A stretch of 64,000 nucleotides of DNA from Chitiniphilus shinanonensis DSM 23277 (lineage in GTDB: Bacteria > Pseudomonadota > Gammaproteobacteria > Burkholderiales > Chitinibacteraceae): positions 62,001 to 126,000 of the forward strand of contig NZ_KB895341.1 in assembly GCF_000374805.1 (NCBI RefSeq), written 5' to 3'. The position numbers were made by a program, and so were the translations under genes. How positions within the stretch are numbered: position 1 is the stretch's first letter; the number at the start of each line of letters is the position of its first letter. Below are positions 19,831 to 29,818 of the stretch, piece after piece. The notes under the pieces were generated by a model. It ran no database searches. It had not been told where the DNA came from and was given only the letters and a program-made list of their open reading frames with translations.

Positions 19831-20136
19831 TCAGAGGGCGTCGCGCGGCTGTTCGAGCAAGGGGTCGGGTGCGGCGGGCTGCTGCGGCACGTTGCGGCCG
19901 CGCAATTCCTTGCGCAGCGCCACCAGTTCGCGGCGTTGCCGCACCACCTGCCCCAGCGCCGCGGTCAGCCCCAGCAGGGCGCCCAGCACGAAGAACACCA
20001 ACAGGACCAGCGCCAGCGGCGCTTCCCATGTGTAGCCCAGGAAGAATTTCAAGGCGATCGGTTCGGCGTTGTGCATGGCGAAGCCGAACAGCACGACGAA
20101 CAGCAGGAACTTGATCAGCCAGAGCAGGTAACGCAT
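19831..20136 (-). CDS. lapA: LPS assembly protein LapA-like (DUF1049)
   Basis: 101 aa. Two membrane helices (residues 2-20 and 40-62) separated by the NAEPIALKFFLGYTW segment, then a short cytoplasmic coiled coil. Works with LapB at the inner membrane. I start at MRYLLWLIKFLLF; the frame is open further upstream but would run into the ihfB terminator. 171 bp after ihfB. Confidence 0.9.
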   Translation of the reverse strand: MRYLLWLIKFLLFVVLFGFAMHNAEPIALKFFLGYTWEAPLALVLLVFFVLGALLGLTAALGQVVRQRRELVALRKELRGRNVPQQPAAPDPLLEQPRDAL

Positions 20137-20256
20137 GGGCGGGCTCGCACGATTCAAAGTGCCGCCATTGTAGCCGATTCGCCGGCCGGCGGCCCATGCG
20201 GGAAGCCCCGGGGATGCATGCCCTCGCGCCGTCACGGACGGTGATTTTCCACGGGC

Positions 20257-20287
20257 AAAAAAAAACGGCACGCCCAGGGCGTGCCGT
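20257..20287 (-). terminator. Intrinsic terminator of the cmk-rpsA-ihfB run
   Basis: An 11-base inverted repeat (ACGGCACGCCC around a single A) followed on the minus strand by nine T, 20 bp after the ihfB stop. It separates ihfB from lapA-lapB-pyrF, which must have its own promoter in the 120 bp that follow. Confidence 0.92.
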
Positions 20288-20307
20288 TTGTTCTCCAGCC
20301 GGGTGGA

Positions 20308-20592
20308 TCACAGCAGCGCGTCGACGCGCTCCCGTAATTCCTTGCCGGCCTTGAAGTGCGGAACGAACTTCTCCGGAACCTCGACCTTGCTGCCGGATTT
20401 CGGATTGCGCCCCGTACGCGGAGGACGATAGTTGAGGTCGAAGCTGCCGAAGCCGCGAATCTCGATGCGACGGCCTTGAGCCAGGCTCTTGCCCATCGCG
20501 TCGAGAATGGTCTTGACGGCCAACTCAGCATCTTTGGCCACCAACTGCGGGTAGCGGTCGGTGAGCTTGGCGATGAGTTCGGACTTGGTCAC
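20308..20592 (-). CDS. ihfB: Integration host factor subunit beta
   Basis: 94 aa. [17 protein letters not shown] and the arm [20 protein letters not shown], which holds the Pro that intercalates in bent DNA, are the IHF-beta signature rather than HU. With IhfA it forms the DNA-bending heterodimer. 12 bp downstream of rpsA, its standard place. Confidence 0.96.
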   Translation of the reverse strand: MTKSELIAKLTDRYPQLVAKDAELAVKTILDAMGKSLAQGRRIEIRGFGSFDLNYRPPRTGRNPKSGSKVEVPEKFVPHFKAGKELRERVDALL

Positions 20593-20604
20593 GACGACGA
20601 TCCC

Positions 20605-22305
20605 TTATTCGGCGGAGCCGGAAAGCTTGGCCTTCAGCAGCGCGCCCAGGTTGGTCGTGCCGGCGGTGGCGTCGGAGGACAGCTGGCTGATGGCAGCCTT
20701 CTCTTCGCCCAGGTCCTTGGCCTTGATCGACAGGTTGATCGAACGGTTCTTGCGATCGACGTTGATGATCATGGCTTCGACTTCGTCGCCTTCCTTCAGC
20801 ACGGTGCGGATGTCTTCCACGCGGTCGCGGGAGACTTCGGTCGCGCGCAGGTAGCCTTCCACGTCGTCGGTCAGGGCAACCACGGCACCCTTGGCGTCCA
20901 GCGACTTGACGGTGCCCTTGACGATGGCGCCCTTGTCGATGGTCGACACGAAGTTGCTGTACGGATCACCTTCCAGCTGCTTGATGCCCAGGCTGATGCG
21001 TTCCTTGTCGGTATCGATCGACAGGACCAGCGCCTCGACTTCGTCGCCCTTCTTGAACTGGCGGACGGCTTCTTCGCCCGGCACGTGCCACGACAGGTCG
21101 GACAGGTGCACCAGGCCATCGATGCCACCGGGCAGGCCGACGAACACGCCGAAGTCGGTGATCGACTTGATCGCGCCCTTCAGCTTGTCGCCCTTCTTGA
21201 AGTTCTCGGCGAACTCGTCCCACGGGTTGGCCATGCACTGCTTCATGCCCAGGCTGATACGACGCTTTTCTTCGTCGATGTCGAGGATCATCACTTCGAC
21301 TTCGTCACCCAGCGACACGACCTTGGACGGATGGACGTTCTTGTTGGTCCAATCCATTTCGGACACGTGCACCAGACCTTCGATGCCTTGCTCGATCTCG
21401 ACGAACGCGCCGTAGTCGGTCAGGTTGGTCACCTTGCCGAACAGGCGGGTGCCTTGCGGGTAGCGACGCGACAGGCCGACCCACGGATCTTCGCCCAGTT
21501 GCTTCAGACCCAGCGAAACGCGGTTCTTTTCCTGGTCGAACTTGAGGACCTTGGCTTCGACTTCGTCGCCCACCGCGAGCACTTCGCTCGGGTGCTTGAC
21601 ACGGCGCCAGGCCAGATCGGTGATGTGCAGCAGGCCGTCGATGCCACCCAGGTCGACGAACGCGCCGTAGTCGGTGATGTTCTTGACCACACCCTTCACC
21701 ACCACGCCTTCCTTCAGGGTTTCGAGCAGCTTCTGACGCTCTTCGCCCAGGCTTTCTTCCAGCACGGCACGACGGGAAACGACCACGTTGTTGCGCTTGC
21801 GGTCGAGCTTGATCACCTTGAATTCGATTTGCTTGCCTTCGAACGGGGTGGTGTCCTTCACCGGGCGGATGTCGACGAGCGAACCCGGCAGGAAGGCGCG
21901 CAGACCGCTGACCATCACGGTCAGGCCGCCCTTCACCTTGCCCGAGATCACGCCGGTCATCACGGCGCCCTTCTCCAGGGCATCTTCCAGTTCGATCCAC
22001 GAGGCCAGACGCTTGGCCTTTTCACGCGACAGCTTGGTTTCGCCGTAGCCGTTCTCGAGGCTGTCGATCGCCACCGGAACGAAATCGCCGACCTTGACTT
22101 CGACTTCGCCGCGGTCGTTCTTGAATTCTTCCAGGGGGATCAGGGATTCAGACTTCAGGCCGGCGTTGACGGTGACGAAATTGTTGTCGACACCGACGAC
22201 CTCCGCGGTGATCACCTCGCCAGAACGCATTTCCTGGTTCTTGAGGCTTTCCTCGAACAGGGCGGCAAAGCTCTCCATGGAGCCGGACAGAGTAGCAGTA
22301 GTCAT
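20605..22305 (-). CDS. rpsA: 30S ribosomal protein S1
   Basis: 566 aa with six S1 RNA-binding repeats (start points near residues 22, 106, 190, 275, 362 and 449; the repeated signature is like [22 protein letters not shown]). It binds mRNA and helps initiation. I start at [19 protein letters not shown], the family N-terminus; the frame is open 27 codons further up but lacks similarity. 142 bp after cmk, with ihfB right behind. Confidence 0.96.
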   Translation of the reverse strand: MTTATLSGSMESFAALFEESLKNQEMRSGEVITAEVVGVDNNFVTVNAGLKSESLIPLEEFKNDRGEVEVKVGDFVPVAIDSLENGYGETKLSREKAKRLASWIELEDALEKGAVMTGVISGKVKGGLTVMVSGLRAFLPGSLVDIRPVKDTTPFEGKQIEFKVIKLDRKRNNVVVSRRAVLEESLGEERQKLLETLKEGVVVKGVVKNITDYGAFVDLGGIDGLLHITDLAWRRVKHPSEVLAVGDEVEAKVLKFDQEKNRVSLGLKQLGEDPWVGLSRRYPQGTRLFGKVTNLTDYGAFVEIEQGIEGLVHVSEMDWTNKNVHPSKVVSLGDEVEVMILDIDEEKRRISLGMKQCMANPWDEFAENFKKGDKLKGAIKSITDFGVFVGLPGGIDGLVHLSDLSWHVPGEEAVRQFKKGDEVEALVLSIDTDKERISLGIKQLEGDPYSNFVSTIDKGAIVKGTVKSLDAKGAVVALTDDVEGYLRATEVSRDRVEDIRTVLKEGDEVEAMIINVDRKNRSINLSIKAKDLGEEKAAISQLSSDATAGTTNLGALLKAKLSGSAE

Positions 22306-22447
22306 TAAGGAGTTTTCCAAACACTCCCGTGCGGAACGCGGGAGCAGGGGTTGGTTGCACGTTGCCGGCCGCACCTTGCGTGCCACCGGCGCCAGATTGC
22401 CCTACGACAGGGCAATCCGTGGATTTTAGAGATTTCTCTTTTTGCGA

Positions 22448-23116
22448 TCAAGCGTTTACGTGAACTTCCCGCCACCAGGCCAGCACCTGCGCCACCGCCT
22501 GGTCGATTCCGAGGCCGCTGGTATCGAGCGGACGGGCGTCGGGCAGCTGCATCAGCGGCGCCACGGCGCGCGCGCGGTCGCGTTCGTCGCGGGCGCGCAG
22601 GTCGTCGGTGATCGCCGCCAGATCGGCCTCTTCGCCCCGTTCGAGCAACTGTCGGTAGCGCCGTTCGGCGCGCACTTCGGCGCTGGCGGTGAGGAATACC
22701 TTGAGCGCGGCGTCGGGAAACACCACCGAGCCCATGTCGCGCCCGTCCGCCACCAGGCCGGGCATGCGGGCAAAGGCGCGCTGGCGTTCCAGCAGCGCGG
22801 CACGCACCGCCGGCAGCGCGGCCACGCGGGACGCGCCGACGCCGATGTCCTCGCTGCGGATCGCGTGCGCCACCTCGGCGCCATCGAGCAGTACGTGCTC
22901 GCCCTGGAACGACACGTCGAGCGCCACGGCCACGCCGGCCACGCCGACTTCGTCGTCCCAGTTGACGCCACGCCGCCCGGCCGCTAGCGCGGTCAGGCGG
23001 TACAGCGCGCCGGAATCGAGGAAGTGGAAGCCCAGCGCCTCGGCCACGCGCTGCGCGACGCTGCCCTTGCCGGAGGCCGATGGGCCGTCGATGGCGATGA
23101 TGGGTATCAGATTCAT
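22448..23116 (-). CDS. cmk: Cytidylate kinase
   Basis: 222 aa. Phosphorylates CMP and dCMP. P-loop GPSASGKGSVA (residues 11-21), DSGALYRLTALAA, and VADGRDMGSVVFPDA for CMP binding are all present. In this organism CMP recycling also matters for the CDP-linked glycan chemistry at 48-54 kb (inference). Upstream of rpsA, the usual pair. Confidence 0.96.
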   Translation of the reverse strand: MNLIPIIAIDGPSASGKGSVAQRVAEALGFHFLDSGALYRLTALAAGRRGVNWDDEVGVAGVAVALDVSFQGEHVLLDGAEVAHAIRSEDIGVGASRVAALPAVRAALLERQRAFARMPGLVADGRDMGSVVFPDAALKVFLTASAEVRAERRYRQLLERGEEADLAAITDDLRARDERDRARAVAPLMQLPDARPLDTSGLGIDQAVAQVLAWWREVHVNA

Positions 23117-23182
23117 GTTCGGTCTCCCGCTGGCCCGGCCAGCCGGGACACGATGGCATCGGCGCCTCGTTGCCGGGGCGCG

Positions 23183-23215
23183 GAAAAAACAAGACCGGCA
23201 GGGGGTACCTGCCGG
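23183..23215 (-). terminator. Intrinsic terminator of the tyrA-aldo/keto reductase pair
   Basis: An 8-bp GC stem (CCGGCAGG with CCTGCCGG) followed on the minus strand by TCTTGTTTTTT, between the reductase stop and the cmk start. Confidence 0.8.
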
Positions 23216-23294
23216 CTCGTTCGATTGTAGCCGGGTTGGCGCCCGCGTACAGCAAATTCAGCGGGCGGTGTGGCGGATGGTCACGATCGCGCGT

Positions 23295-24277
<983 letters not shown>

Positions 24278-24281
<4 letters not shown>

Positions 24282-25159
24282 TGCTTCTCCTTGTCGCGCG
24301 CATCCCAGGCAACGCGGGCCCGGCTGGCGCGCTCGATGAAACCGGTCAGGGCGGCGGCGTCGCCGCGCTCGATCAGGCCGATCAATGCTTGCAGTTGCGC
24401 CACGTTGCGGCGCAGGTCGTCCAGGATAGGCCGATTGTTGGCCAGCGCGATGTCGCGCCACATGTCGGGGTGCGATCCGGCAATCCGGGTGAAATCGCGA
24501 AAACCGGTGGCGGCGAAGTCGAGGCAGGCGTCGATGTTGTCGCGTTCGAGCAGCGCGTTCATGTAGGAGAACGCCACCAGGTGCGGCACGTGGCTGACGG
24601 CGGCGAAGATCGAATCGTGCTGCGCCGGCGTCATGCGATACACCTCGGCGCCGCACAGCCGCCACAACGCCTCCAGCCGCGCCACCGCGTCCGGCGTCGT
24701 TTCCGGCAGCGGGGTCAGCACCACGCGCCGGCCTTCGTACAGACCATAGCGGGCGGCGGCGGCGCCGGACAGGTCGGAGCCGGCGATGGGATGGCCCGGC
24801 ACGCATTGCGCCAACCGCGTGCCCAGGTGTTCGCGGAACAACGCCACCACGTCGCCCTTGGTGGAGCCGGCGTCGGTCACCAGGCAGTCGGGCGCCAGCA
24901 CGGGCGCGATGGCCTGCATCAGCCGTCCCATCTGTCCCACCGGCGTGGCAATCAATACCAGATCGGCGCCTTCAACCGCCTGCGCGGCGTCCTGGCAGGC
25001 ACTGTCGATCACGTCCAGCTCCAGCGCGCGCTCCAGGTTGGCCAGGTTGCGGCCGACGCCGACCACGTGCTCCACCTGCCGCATGCGCTTGAGCGCCAAG
25101 GCGAACGAGCCGCCGATCAATCCCGTGCCCAGCAGCACGAGTTTGCGCACCATGGTCAT
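24278..25159 (-). CDS. tyrA: Prephenate dehydrogenase TyrA
   Basis: 293 aa, dehydrogenase only (no chorismate mutase and no ACT domain). Oxidative decarboxylation of prephenate to 4-hydroxyphenylpyruvate. LLGTGLIGGSFALALK is the NAD(P)-binding motif. VTDAGSTKGDV and PGHPIAGSDLSGA contain the catalytic His, and HDSIFAAVSHVPHLVAFSY is the second family block. Lack of an ACT domain suggests that feedback on the aromatic pathway falls on other enzymes, such as the DAHP synthase 1 kb away. Confidence 0.94.
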
Positions 25160-25172
25160 GCCTGATCCGTCA

Positions 25173-25217
25173 GAAAAAAGAAAAAGCCCGACATGTTAAC
25201 CGATGCCGGAACGGGCC
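25173..25217 (-). terminator. Possible terminator of the META-domain gene
   Basis: On the minus strand GGCCCG and CGGGC(C) can pair around a loop of about 21 bases, followed by TTTTTCTTTTTT. The T-rich tail is convincing, the short stem less so. Confidence 0.45.
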
Positions 25218-25239
25218 GCGCCGGGCGCCGCGGTGCGGC

Positions 25240-25905
25240 TCAGCGCGTGCTTTCCAGCACTTCGATCAGCACCAGGCGGCGGTCGGGTGCGTCGGCCGGC
25301 GGGTTGTCCACTTTCTCCTCGCGCACGCGCACGGTGTAGGCGACGCCGGGTTCGCGCTCCAGGCCGTCGATGCCCTGGTACAGCAACTGCCAGTCGGCGT
25401 CCGGCGTTTCGCGCACCTGCAGGCATTCCATCTTGCCCACGCCGCTGCACGGGCGGGTTTCCGGGGCGATGTACAGCACCTTGGTCGCGGCCGGCTCGGC
25501 GCGCTTCAGCTCGACCAGTTCGCCCTGCCCGCCGCGCAACACCACGGCGTGGCGCGCGCTGTCCAGGCCGAACGACTTGGCGGCCTGCAGCGCGGCGAGC
25601 ACGTCGCGCTCCAGCGCCTGTTGCCCGGCCTCCGGGCAGGCCATGAGGGTGCCGGCCAGCGGGCCGATCCGGAGGTTGCCGTTCAGGTAGCGGATCTGGC
25701 CCATGAAGCGGTTGCAGCCGGAATGACCGCTGATGCGATCCCCATCGATGCGCACTTCCAGGCCGGGCTCGGCCGGGCGGGAGACCCGGCCGTCGACCAC
25801 CGCGCGGGTGAGGTTGTATTCACCGTCGAGCAGCGACCGCGCCTGGGCGATCTGCATCAGGGAGGCGGCGCCAACAGCCGCGATCAGCAGGGGGATACGC
25901 ATCAT
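25240..25905 (-). CDS. META-domain (HslJ-like) plus DUF4377 exported protein
   Basis: 221 aa. The N-terminus is a signal peptide (MMRIPLLIAAVGAASLMQIAQA), so it is periplasmic or secreted. Residues about 25-125 form a META domain with the signature ISGHSGCNRFMGQI and MACPE. The C-terminal 75 residues resemble DUF4377 (VLYIAPETRPCSGVGKMECLQVRE, then WQLLYQGIDGLEREPGVAYTVRV). HslJ in E. coli is linked to heat and novobiocin resistance, but the molecular role is unknown. Ribosome binding site GGAGCAAA. Single gene, followed upstream by repeat copy B. Confidence 0.85.
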   Translation of the reverse strand: MMRIPLLIAAVGAASLMQIAQARSLLDGEYNLTRAVVDGRVSRPAEPGLEVRIDGDRISGHSGCNRFMGQIRYLNGNLRIGPLAGTLMACPEAGQQALERDVLAALQAAKSFGLDSARHAVVLRGGQGELVELKRAEPAATKVLYIAPETRPCSGVGKMECLQVRETPDADWQLLYQGIDGLEREPGVAYTVRVREEKVDNPPADAPDRRLVLIEVLESTR

Positions 25906-25917
25906 TTTGCTCCTTAA

Positions 25918-26042
25918 AGCGGCTAACAAAACCCTCCTGGCAGCGTCGCGCGGGGGCGCCGAGCCTCACTTGCCGTACGCCTTGTACTGTCTGCGTTTGG
26001 CGCTTCATGCCAGGACCGCTACGCTGGGTTTTGTTAGCCGCT
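25918..26042. repeat. Dispersed hairpin repeat, copy B
   Basis: 125 bp bounded by a perfect 17-bp inverted repeat (AGCGGCTAACAAAACCC). Inside it TCCTGGC pairs with GCCAGGA, leaving an 11-base bulge on the right arm. Same element as at 12,081-12,190, with about 15 bp more in the centre. It lies between the DAHP synthase stop and the META-domain gene start (both minus strand), close enough to the latter to affect its promoter. Confidence 0.88.
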
Positions 26043-26107
26043 CTTATGTGATCAATGGATCCTTGTGGGATGGAAGAAAGACCACGCGCCGCGGGTGGCG
26101 GCGCGGG

Positions 26108-27124
26108 TCAGATACTGCGGCCGACGGCGCCGGCAATGGCGCCCAGCGTGACCATCAGTTGCTTGAGTTCGTCCGGGTTGAGCGCCTGGTCGGCGTCGCA
26201 CCAGGCGTCGCAGGGGTTGGGATGCATCTCGACCAGCAGGCCGTCGGCGCCGGCGGCAATGGCGGCCTGGGCCAGCGCCGGCACCATCCACGCCTTGCCG
26301 CCGGCATGGCTGGGATCGACGATCACCGGCAGGTGCGTCTCACGCTTGAGCACTGGGATCGCGGTGATGTCGAGCACGTTGCGGTAGGCCGTCTCGAAGG
26401 TGCGGATGCCGCGTTCGCAGAAAATGATGTTGTGGTTGCCGCCGGCGGCAATGTACTCGGCGGCCATCAGCCATTCGCTGATGGTGGCCGACAGGCCGCG
26501 CTTGAGGATGATCGGCTTGTTGACCCGCCCCACTTCCTTCAACAGGTCGAAGTTCTGCATGTTGCGCGCGCCGATCTGGATCACGTCGACGTCGTATTCC
26601 ATGAAGGTGTCGAGCATGCGGATGTCCATCAGCTCGGTCACCACCGGCAACTTGTGGCGACGCGCCGCCGCCTGGAAGTACTCCAGCCCGGTCACGCCCA
26701 GGCCCTGGAAGGCGTAGGGGCTGGTACGCGGCTTGAAGGCGCCGCCGCGCATCATGCGACAGCCCGCCGCGGCCACCGCGTCGGCAGCCACGTCCATCTG
26801 TTCCTGGGTCTCCACCGAGCAGGGGCCGGCGATCACCTGGATCTGCGGGCCGCCGATGGCCAGGCCGCGCACCTTGACTACCGAGCCGGCCGGGTGCGAA
26901 TCGCGCGAGACGATCTTGTACTGCTTGGTGACGCGGTTGACGCGCTCCACCCCGGACAGGCGCTCGAAGCGGCCGACATCCAGTTTGTTCTCGTCGCCGA
27001 TGGCGCCGATGATGACCAGTTCGGAGCCGCGCGAGACGTGCTCGCGCAAGCCGGCGGCGCGGATGTGTTCGACGACGTTGGCGACCTGTTCGTCGGTCGC
27101 GTGCAGTTGCATGACGATGATCAT
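26108..27124 (-). CDS. aroF: 3-deoxy-7-phosphoheptulonate synthase, type I-beta with ferredoxin-like domain
   Basis: 338 aa. First step of the shikimate pathway (PEP plus erythrose 4-phosphate). The N-terminal 90 residues are the ferredoxin-like regulatory domain seen in Thermotoga-type enzymes, where it mediates feedback by tyrosine or phenylalanine. The barrel carries QVIAGPCSVETQEQ (metal Cys), MRGGAFKPRTSPYAFQG, ILKRGLSATISEW and VIVDPSHAGGK (metal His). This differs from the AroG/AroF type I-alpha enzymes of E. coli. tyrA lies about 1 kb downstream. Starts at MIIVMQLHATDEQ. Confidence 0.93.
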   Translation of the reverse strand: MIIVMQLHATDEQVANVVEHIRAAGLREHVSRGSELVIIGAIGDENKLDVGRFERLSGVERVNRVTKQYKIVSRDSHPAGSVVKVRGLAIGGPQIQVIAGPCSVETQEQMDVAADAVAAAGCRMMRGGAFKPRTSPYAFQGLGVTGLEYFQAAARRHKLPVVTELMDIRMLDTFMEYDVDVIQIGARNMQNFDLLKEVGRVNKPIILKRGLSATISEWLMAAEYIAAGGNHNIIFCERGIRTFETAYRNVLDITAIPVLKRETHLPVIVDPSHAGGKAWMVPALAQAAIAAGADGLLVEMHPNPCDAWCDADQALNPDELKQLMVTLGAIAGAVGRSI

Positions 27125-27260
27125 GGGATCTCTACGAGGGCAAGGAATATCGGGACCACCTTAGGCGATGCGGCAGCGCAATACCATTGGGGCAAGCCCG
27201 AGAATAGCGGCTTCCCGCCGCCAAGTCCCGGTGGGATTGCCACGACGGCGGAACGGATGC

Positions 27261-28427
27261 TCAGCCCGCGGTCGCGTCGCGTCGCAGGCCGATGGCGCAG
27301 ACCAGCCAGCCCACCAGCGCCACCACGGCCGCGGCAGTGAACACCCAGCGGCCGCCCCAGGCATCCCACGCCACGCCGGCCAGCAGGCCACCCAGGCTGC
27401 CGCCGGCGCCGAACGACACGCCGATGTAGAGCGCCTGCCCCTTGGCCTGATGCGGCCCGGCGAAATGCCGGTGCACGTAGCTCATCGCCGTGGCGTGGCA
27501 GACGGCGAAGGTGAAGGCGTGGCCCAGTTGTGCGAACAGCAGCAGCGGCAGCGACGACACACCCCAGCCCACCAGCAGCCAGCGCACGCCGGCGACGGCG
27601 AAGGTCGAGAGGAACAGCGTGCGCAGCGACCAGCGCTGCACCAGTCGGCCCATCGCCATGAACATGCCCACTTCGGCCAGCACCCCCACCGTCCACAGCC
27701 ACCCAATGTGGCCCGCTGCCACGCCGTGGCCGGTGACGTAGATCGAATAAAAGCTGTAGTACGGACCGTGCGACAGCAGCATCAGGAAGCAGCCGGCGAA
27801 CACGGTGCGCACTTCGCGCCGGCGCAGGATGTCGCCGAAGCCGACGCGCTGCATCGTCGGGTGCGGCGCGACCGTCGGCGGCTGCGGCAGCAGCCAGGCA
27901 TAGAGCGCCAGCCCGCCCATCACCGCCACCACCGTCGCCGGCAGCACGCCGACGCCCATCGCCTGCATCCAGTAGCCCGCCAGCACCGACGACACGATAA
28001 AGCCGATCGAGCCCCACACCCGCAGCCGGGCGTAGCGGCCGCCATCGCCTTGCAGCAGGGTCATGGTCAGCGCTTCGACCAGCGGCAGCGCCGCGCTCCA
28101 GAAGAAGGTGGCGATCAGCAGCGCGGCGAACATCCCCGCGAAGCCCTGCACGAACAGCAGGCCGATGAAGCCGGCCAGCCCGCCCAGCCCGGCAATGCGC
28201 AGAATCAGCGCGCGCCGCCCGGTGCGGTCGGCCAGCCAGCCCCAGATCGCCGGGGCGTAGATGCGGTTGATCTGGGTGAGCGAGGTGAGGATGCCGATCT
28301 GCCACGCCGGAAACGACAGCGCGGCGAGGTAGACGCCCCAGTAGGGCTGGAACAGGCCGGTGAAGCCGAAGTAGCAGAAATAGAAACCGCCGATCGCGAA
28401 CAGACCGGCGGTCCGGGAGGCCGTCAT
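27261..28427 (-). CDS. MFS transporter, HcaT/LacY-like
   Basis: 388 aa with 12 predicted membrane helices. The N-terminus (FYFCYFGFTGLFQPYWGVYLAAL) and the loop motif WGWLADRTGRRALILR place it in the HcaT (3-phenylpropionate permease)/LacY-like branch. A substrate cannot be named from sequence. Its start is 4 bp after the pgsA stop, so it is transcribed with pgsA. No regulator or catabolic gene is next to it. Confidence 0.82.
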   Translation of the reverse strand: MTASRTAGLFAIGGFYFCYFGFTGLFQPYWGVYLAALSFPAWQIGILTSLTQINRIYAPAIWGWLADRTGRRALILRIAGLGGLAGFIGLLFVQGFAGMFAALLIATFFWSAALPLVEALTMTLLQGDGGRYARLRVWGSIGFIVSSVLAGYWMQAMGVGVLPATVVAVMGGLALYAWLLPQPPTVAPHPTMQRVGFGDILRRREVRTVFAGCFLMLLSHGPYYSFYSIYVTGHGVAAGHIGWLWTVGVLAEVGMFMAMGRLVQRWSLRTLFLSTFAVAGVRWLLVGWGVSSLPLLLFAQLGHAFTFAVCHATAMSYVHRHFAGPHQAKGQALYIGVSFGAGGSLGGLLAGVAWDAWGGRWVFTAAAVVALVGWLVCAIGLRRDATAG

Positions 28428-28431
28428 GCGG

Positions 28432-29001
28432 TCACTGTTCGCGGAACTGCTGTGCCGCCACCTGCAGGTAGTAGAACATCGAAACGATGGTCAGCACGCC
28501 CGCCACGTACAGGGCGATGGTGCCGATCAGCGGTGTGGACATGCCGGGCACCAGCGGCCCCCACCACAGCAGGAACAGGATGGCGACCATCTGCGCCGTG
28601 GTCTTGAGCTTGCCGATATAGGCGACCGCCACGTTGCGCGATTTGCCCAACTGGGCCATCCATTCGCGCAGCGCCGAGATGGTGATCTCGCGGCCGATGA
28701 TGATCACCGCCAGCCACGCCGCGGCGCGATCGAGTTCCACCAGCAGGATCAGCGCGGCGGCGACCATCAGCTTGTCGGCCACCGGATCGAGGAAGGCGCC
28801 AAAACTGGACGTCTGGTTCCAGCGCCGCGCGAGGAAGCCGTCGAACCAGTCGGTCAGCGCGGCCACGGCGAAGATCAGCGTCGCGCAGACGTTCTTCACC
28901 ATCGGCGCCAGCAGCGTATCGGGCAGGTAGAACAGCCCGACGAAGACCGGAATCAGAGCGACGCGCAGCCAGGTCAGCAGGATGGGCAGGTTCAGGGGCA
29001 T
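28432..29001 (-). CDS. pgsA: CDP-diacylglycerol-glycerol-3-phosphate 3-phosphatidyltransferase
   Basis: 189 aa. Makes phosphatidylglycerol phosphate at the inner membrane. The CDP-alcohol phosphotransferase signature [20 protein letters not shown], then VADK, is complete (DG-x2-AR-x8-G-x3-D-x3-D). [20 protein letters not shown] is the typical N-terminus. Divergent from the DUF4442 gene. Confidence 0.95.
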   Translation of the reverse strand: MPLNLPILLTWLRVALIPVFVGLFYLPDTLLAPMVKNVCATLIFAVAALTDWFDGFLARRWNQTSSFGAFLDPVADKLMVAAALILLVELDRAAAWLAVIIIGREITISALREWMAQLGKSRNVAVAYIGKLKTTAQMVAILFLLWWGPLVPGMSTPLIGTIALYVAGVLTIVSMFYYLQVAAQQFREQ

Positions 29002-29087
29002 ACGTCGGTCCGGGCTGCGGCAAAGGCGACATTCTAGCGACTACCGCCGCGCAGGCGAAGAAGGCGTTTCCCACGGGATGGGCCGCA

Positions 29088-29116
29088 TTGACAATCAAAC
29101 GATCGTTTGAGAACGT
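29088..29116 (+). promoter_or_regulatory. Promoter with palindromic operator in its spacer
   Basis: TTGACA at 29,088-29,093 is a consensus -35. The 17-bp spacer is almost entirely the perfect 16-bp palindrome TCAAACGATCGTTTGA (29,095-29,110). The expected -10 position holds GAACGT, a poor box. A perfect palindrome of this size between the promoter elements is the typical layout of a TetR-type repressor site; the repressor is not in the window. Confidence 0.7.
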
Positions 29117-29139
29117 GGCCGCGTTCACTGGAGCCTTTC

Positions 29140-29595
29140 ATGAGAGCCAACACGGCCCGTCACCTGATCAACCTCTGGCCGCCCTTCCTGTTCACCGGCA
29201 TCCACGCCACGCGCATCGCCGCGGACTGGCGCCAGGTGGACGTGGAGCTGCGGGCCCGCTGGTATACCCGCAACTACGTGGGCACCCATTTCGGCGGCAG
29301 CATGTTTGCCATGACCGATCCGTGGTTCATGCTGATGCTGATCCACCTGATGGGGCCGGAGTACTACGTGTGGGACCAGGCCGCGCGCATCGACTTCATC
29401 AAGCCGGGGCGCGGCAGACTCACCGCGCGCTTCGCGCTGGACGACGCCACGCTGGCCGACATCCGCGCCCGCACCGCCGACGGCGCCAAATACCTGCCCG
29501 AGTTCGAAGTGGATATCCGCGACGACGCGGACCAGGTGGTGGCACGGGTGCACAAAACGCTCTACGTGCGACGCAAGCCGGCGGCGCGGGGGTGA
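29140..29595 (+). CDS. DUF4442 hot-dog-fold protein, putative thioesterase
   Basis: 151 aa. The single domain matches the DUF4442/PaaI-like hot-dog family: TRNYVGTHFGGSMFAMTDPW (GTHFGG, the usual active-site helix start) and FIKPGRGRLTARF. Members are thought to hydrolyse acyl-CoA thioesters, but this one is uncharacterised. I start at the ATG preceded by GGAG at 29,130; an upstream in-frame ATG lies inside the promoter region. Control by the operator just upstream suggests induction by a fatty acid or acyl-CoA signal (inference). Convergent with uvrC. Confidence 0.78.
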   Translation: MRANTARHLINLWPPFLFTGIHATRIAADWRQVDVELRARWYTRNYVGTHFGGSMFAMTDPWFMLMLIHLMGPEYYVWDQAARIDFIKPGRGRLTARFALDDATLADIRARTADGAKYLPEFEVDIRDDADQVVARVHKTLYVRRKPAARG

Positions 29596-29604
29596 GGTGG
29601 CGGT

Positions 29605-29790
29605 AAATCTGTAGACACAGAGATCAGGGAGAACACAGAGAGCACGGAGAAAGGCAAAAGAAGTTGAAGGTGACTCGTTGCTCCAGAGAGGCCAATCGAT
29701 GAACCCAAGACTTTTGCCCTCGCCCTCAAGATTTTGAAGGTCTTTCTCTGTGTGCTCTGTGTTCTCCCTGATCTCTGTGTCTACAGATTT
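29605..29790. repeat. Large palindrome of CTCTGTG-like motifs between convergent genes
   Basis: Two 49-base arms (29,605-29,653 and 29,742-29,790), identical over the outer 36 bases and similar inside, around an 88-base centre. The arms are built from ACAGAGA/TCTCTGTG units and start with AAATCTGTAGACACAGAG. A third copy of the arm tip (GTCTACAGATTT) follows directly, and even the flanking GGTGAGGTGG/CCACCTCACC bases mirror each other. It fills the gap between two convergent stop codons and could end both transcripts. Confidence 0.9.
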
Positions 29791-29818
29791 TTCCCATGTC
29801 TACAGATTTGCCCCCACC

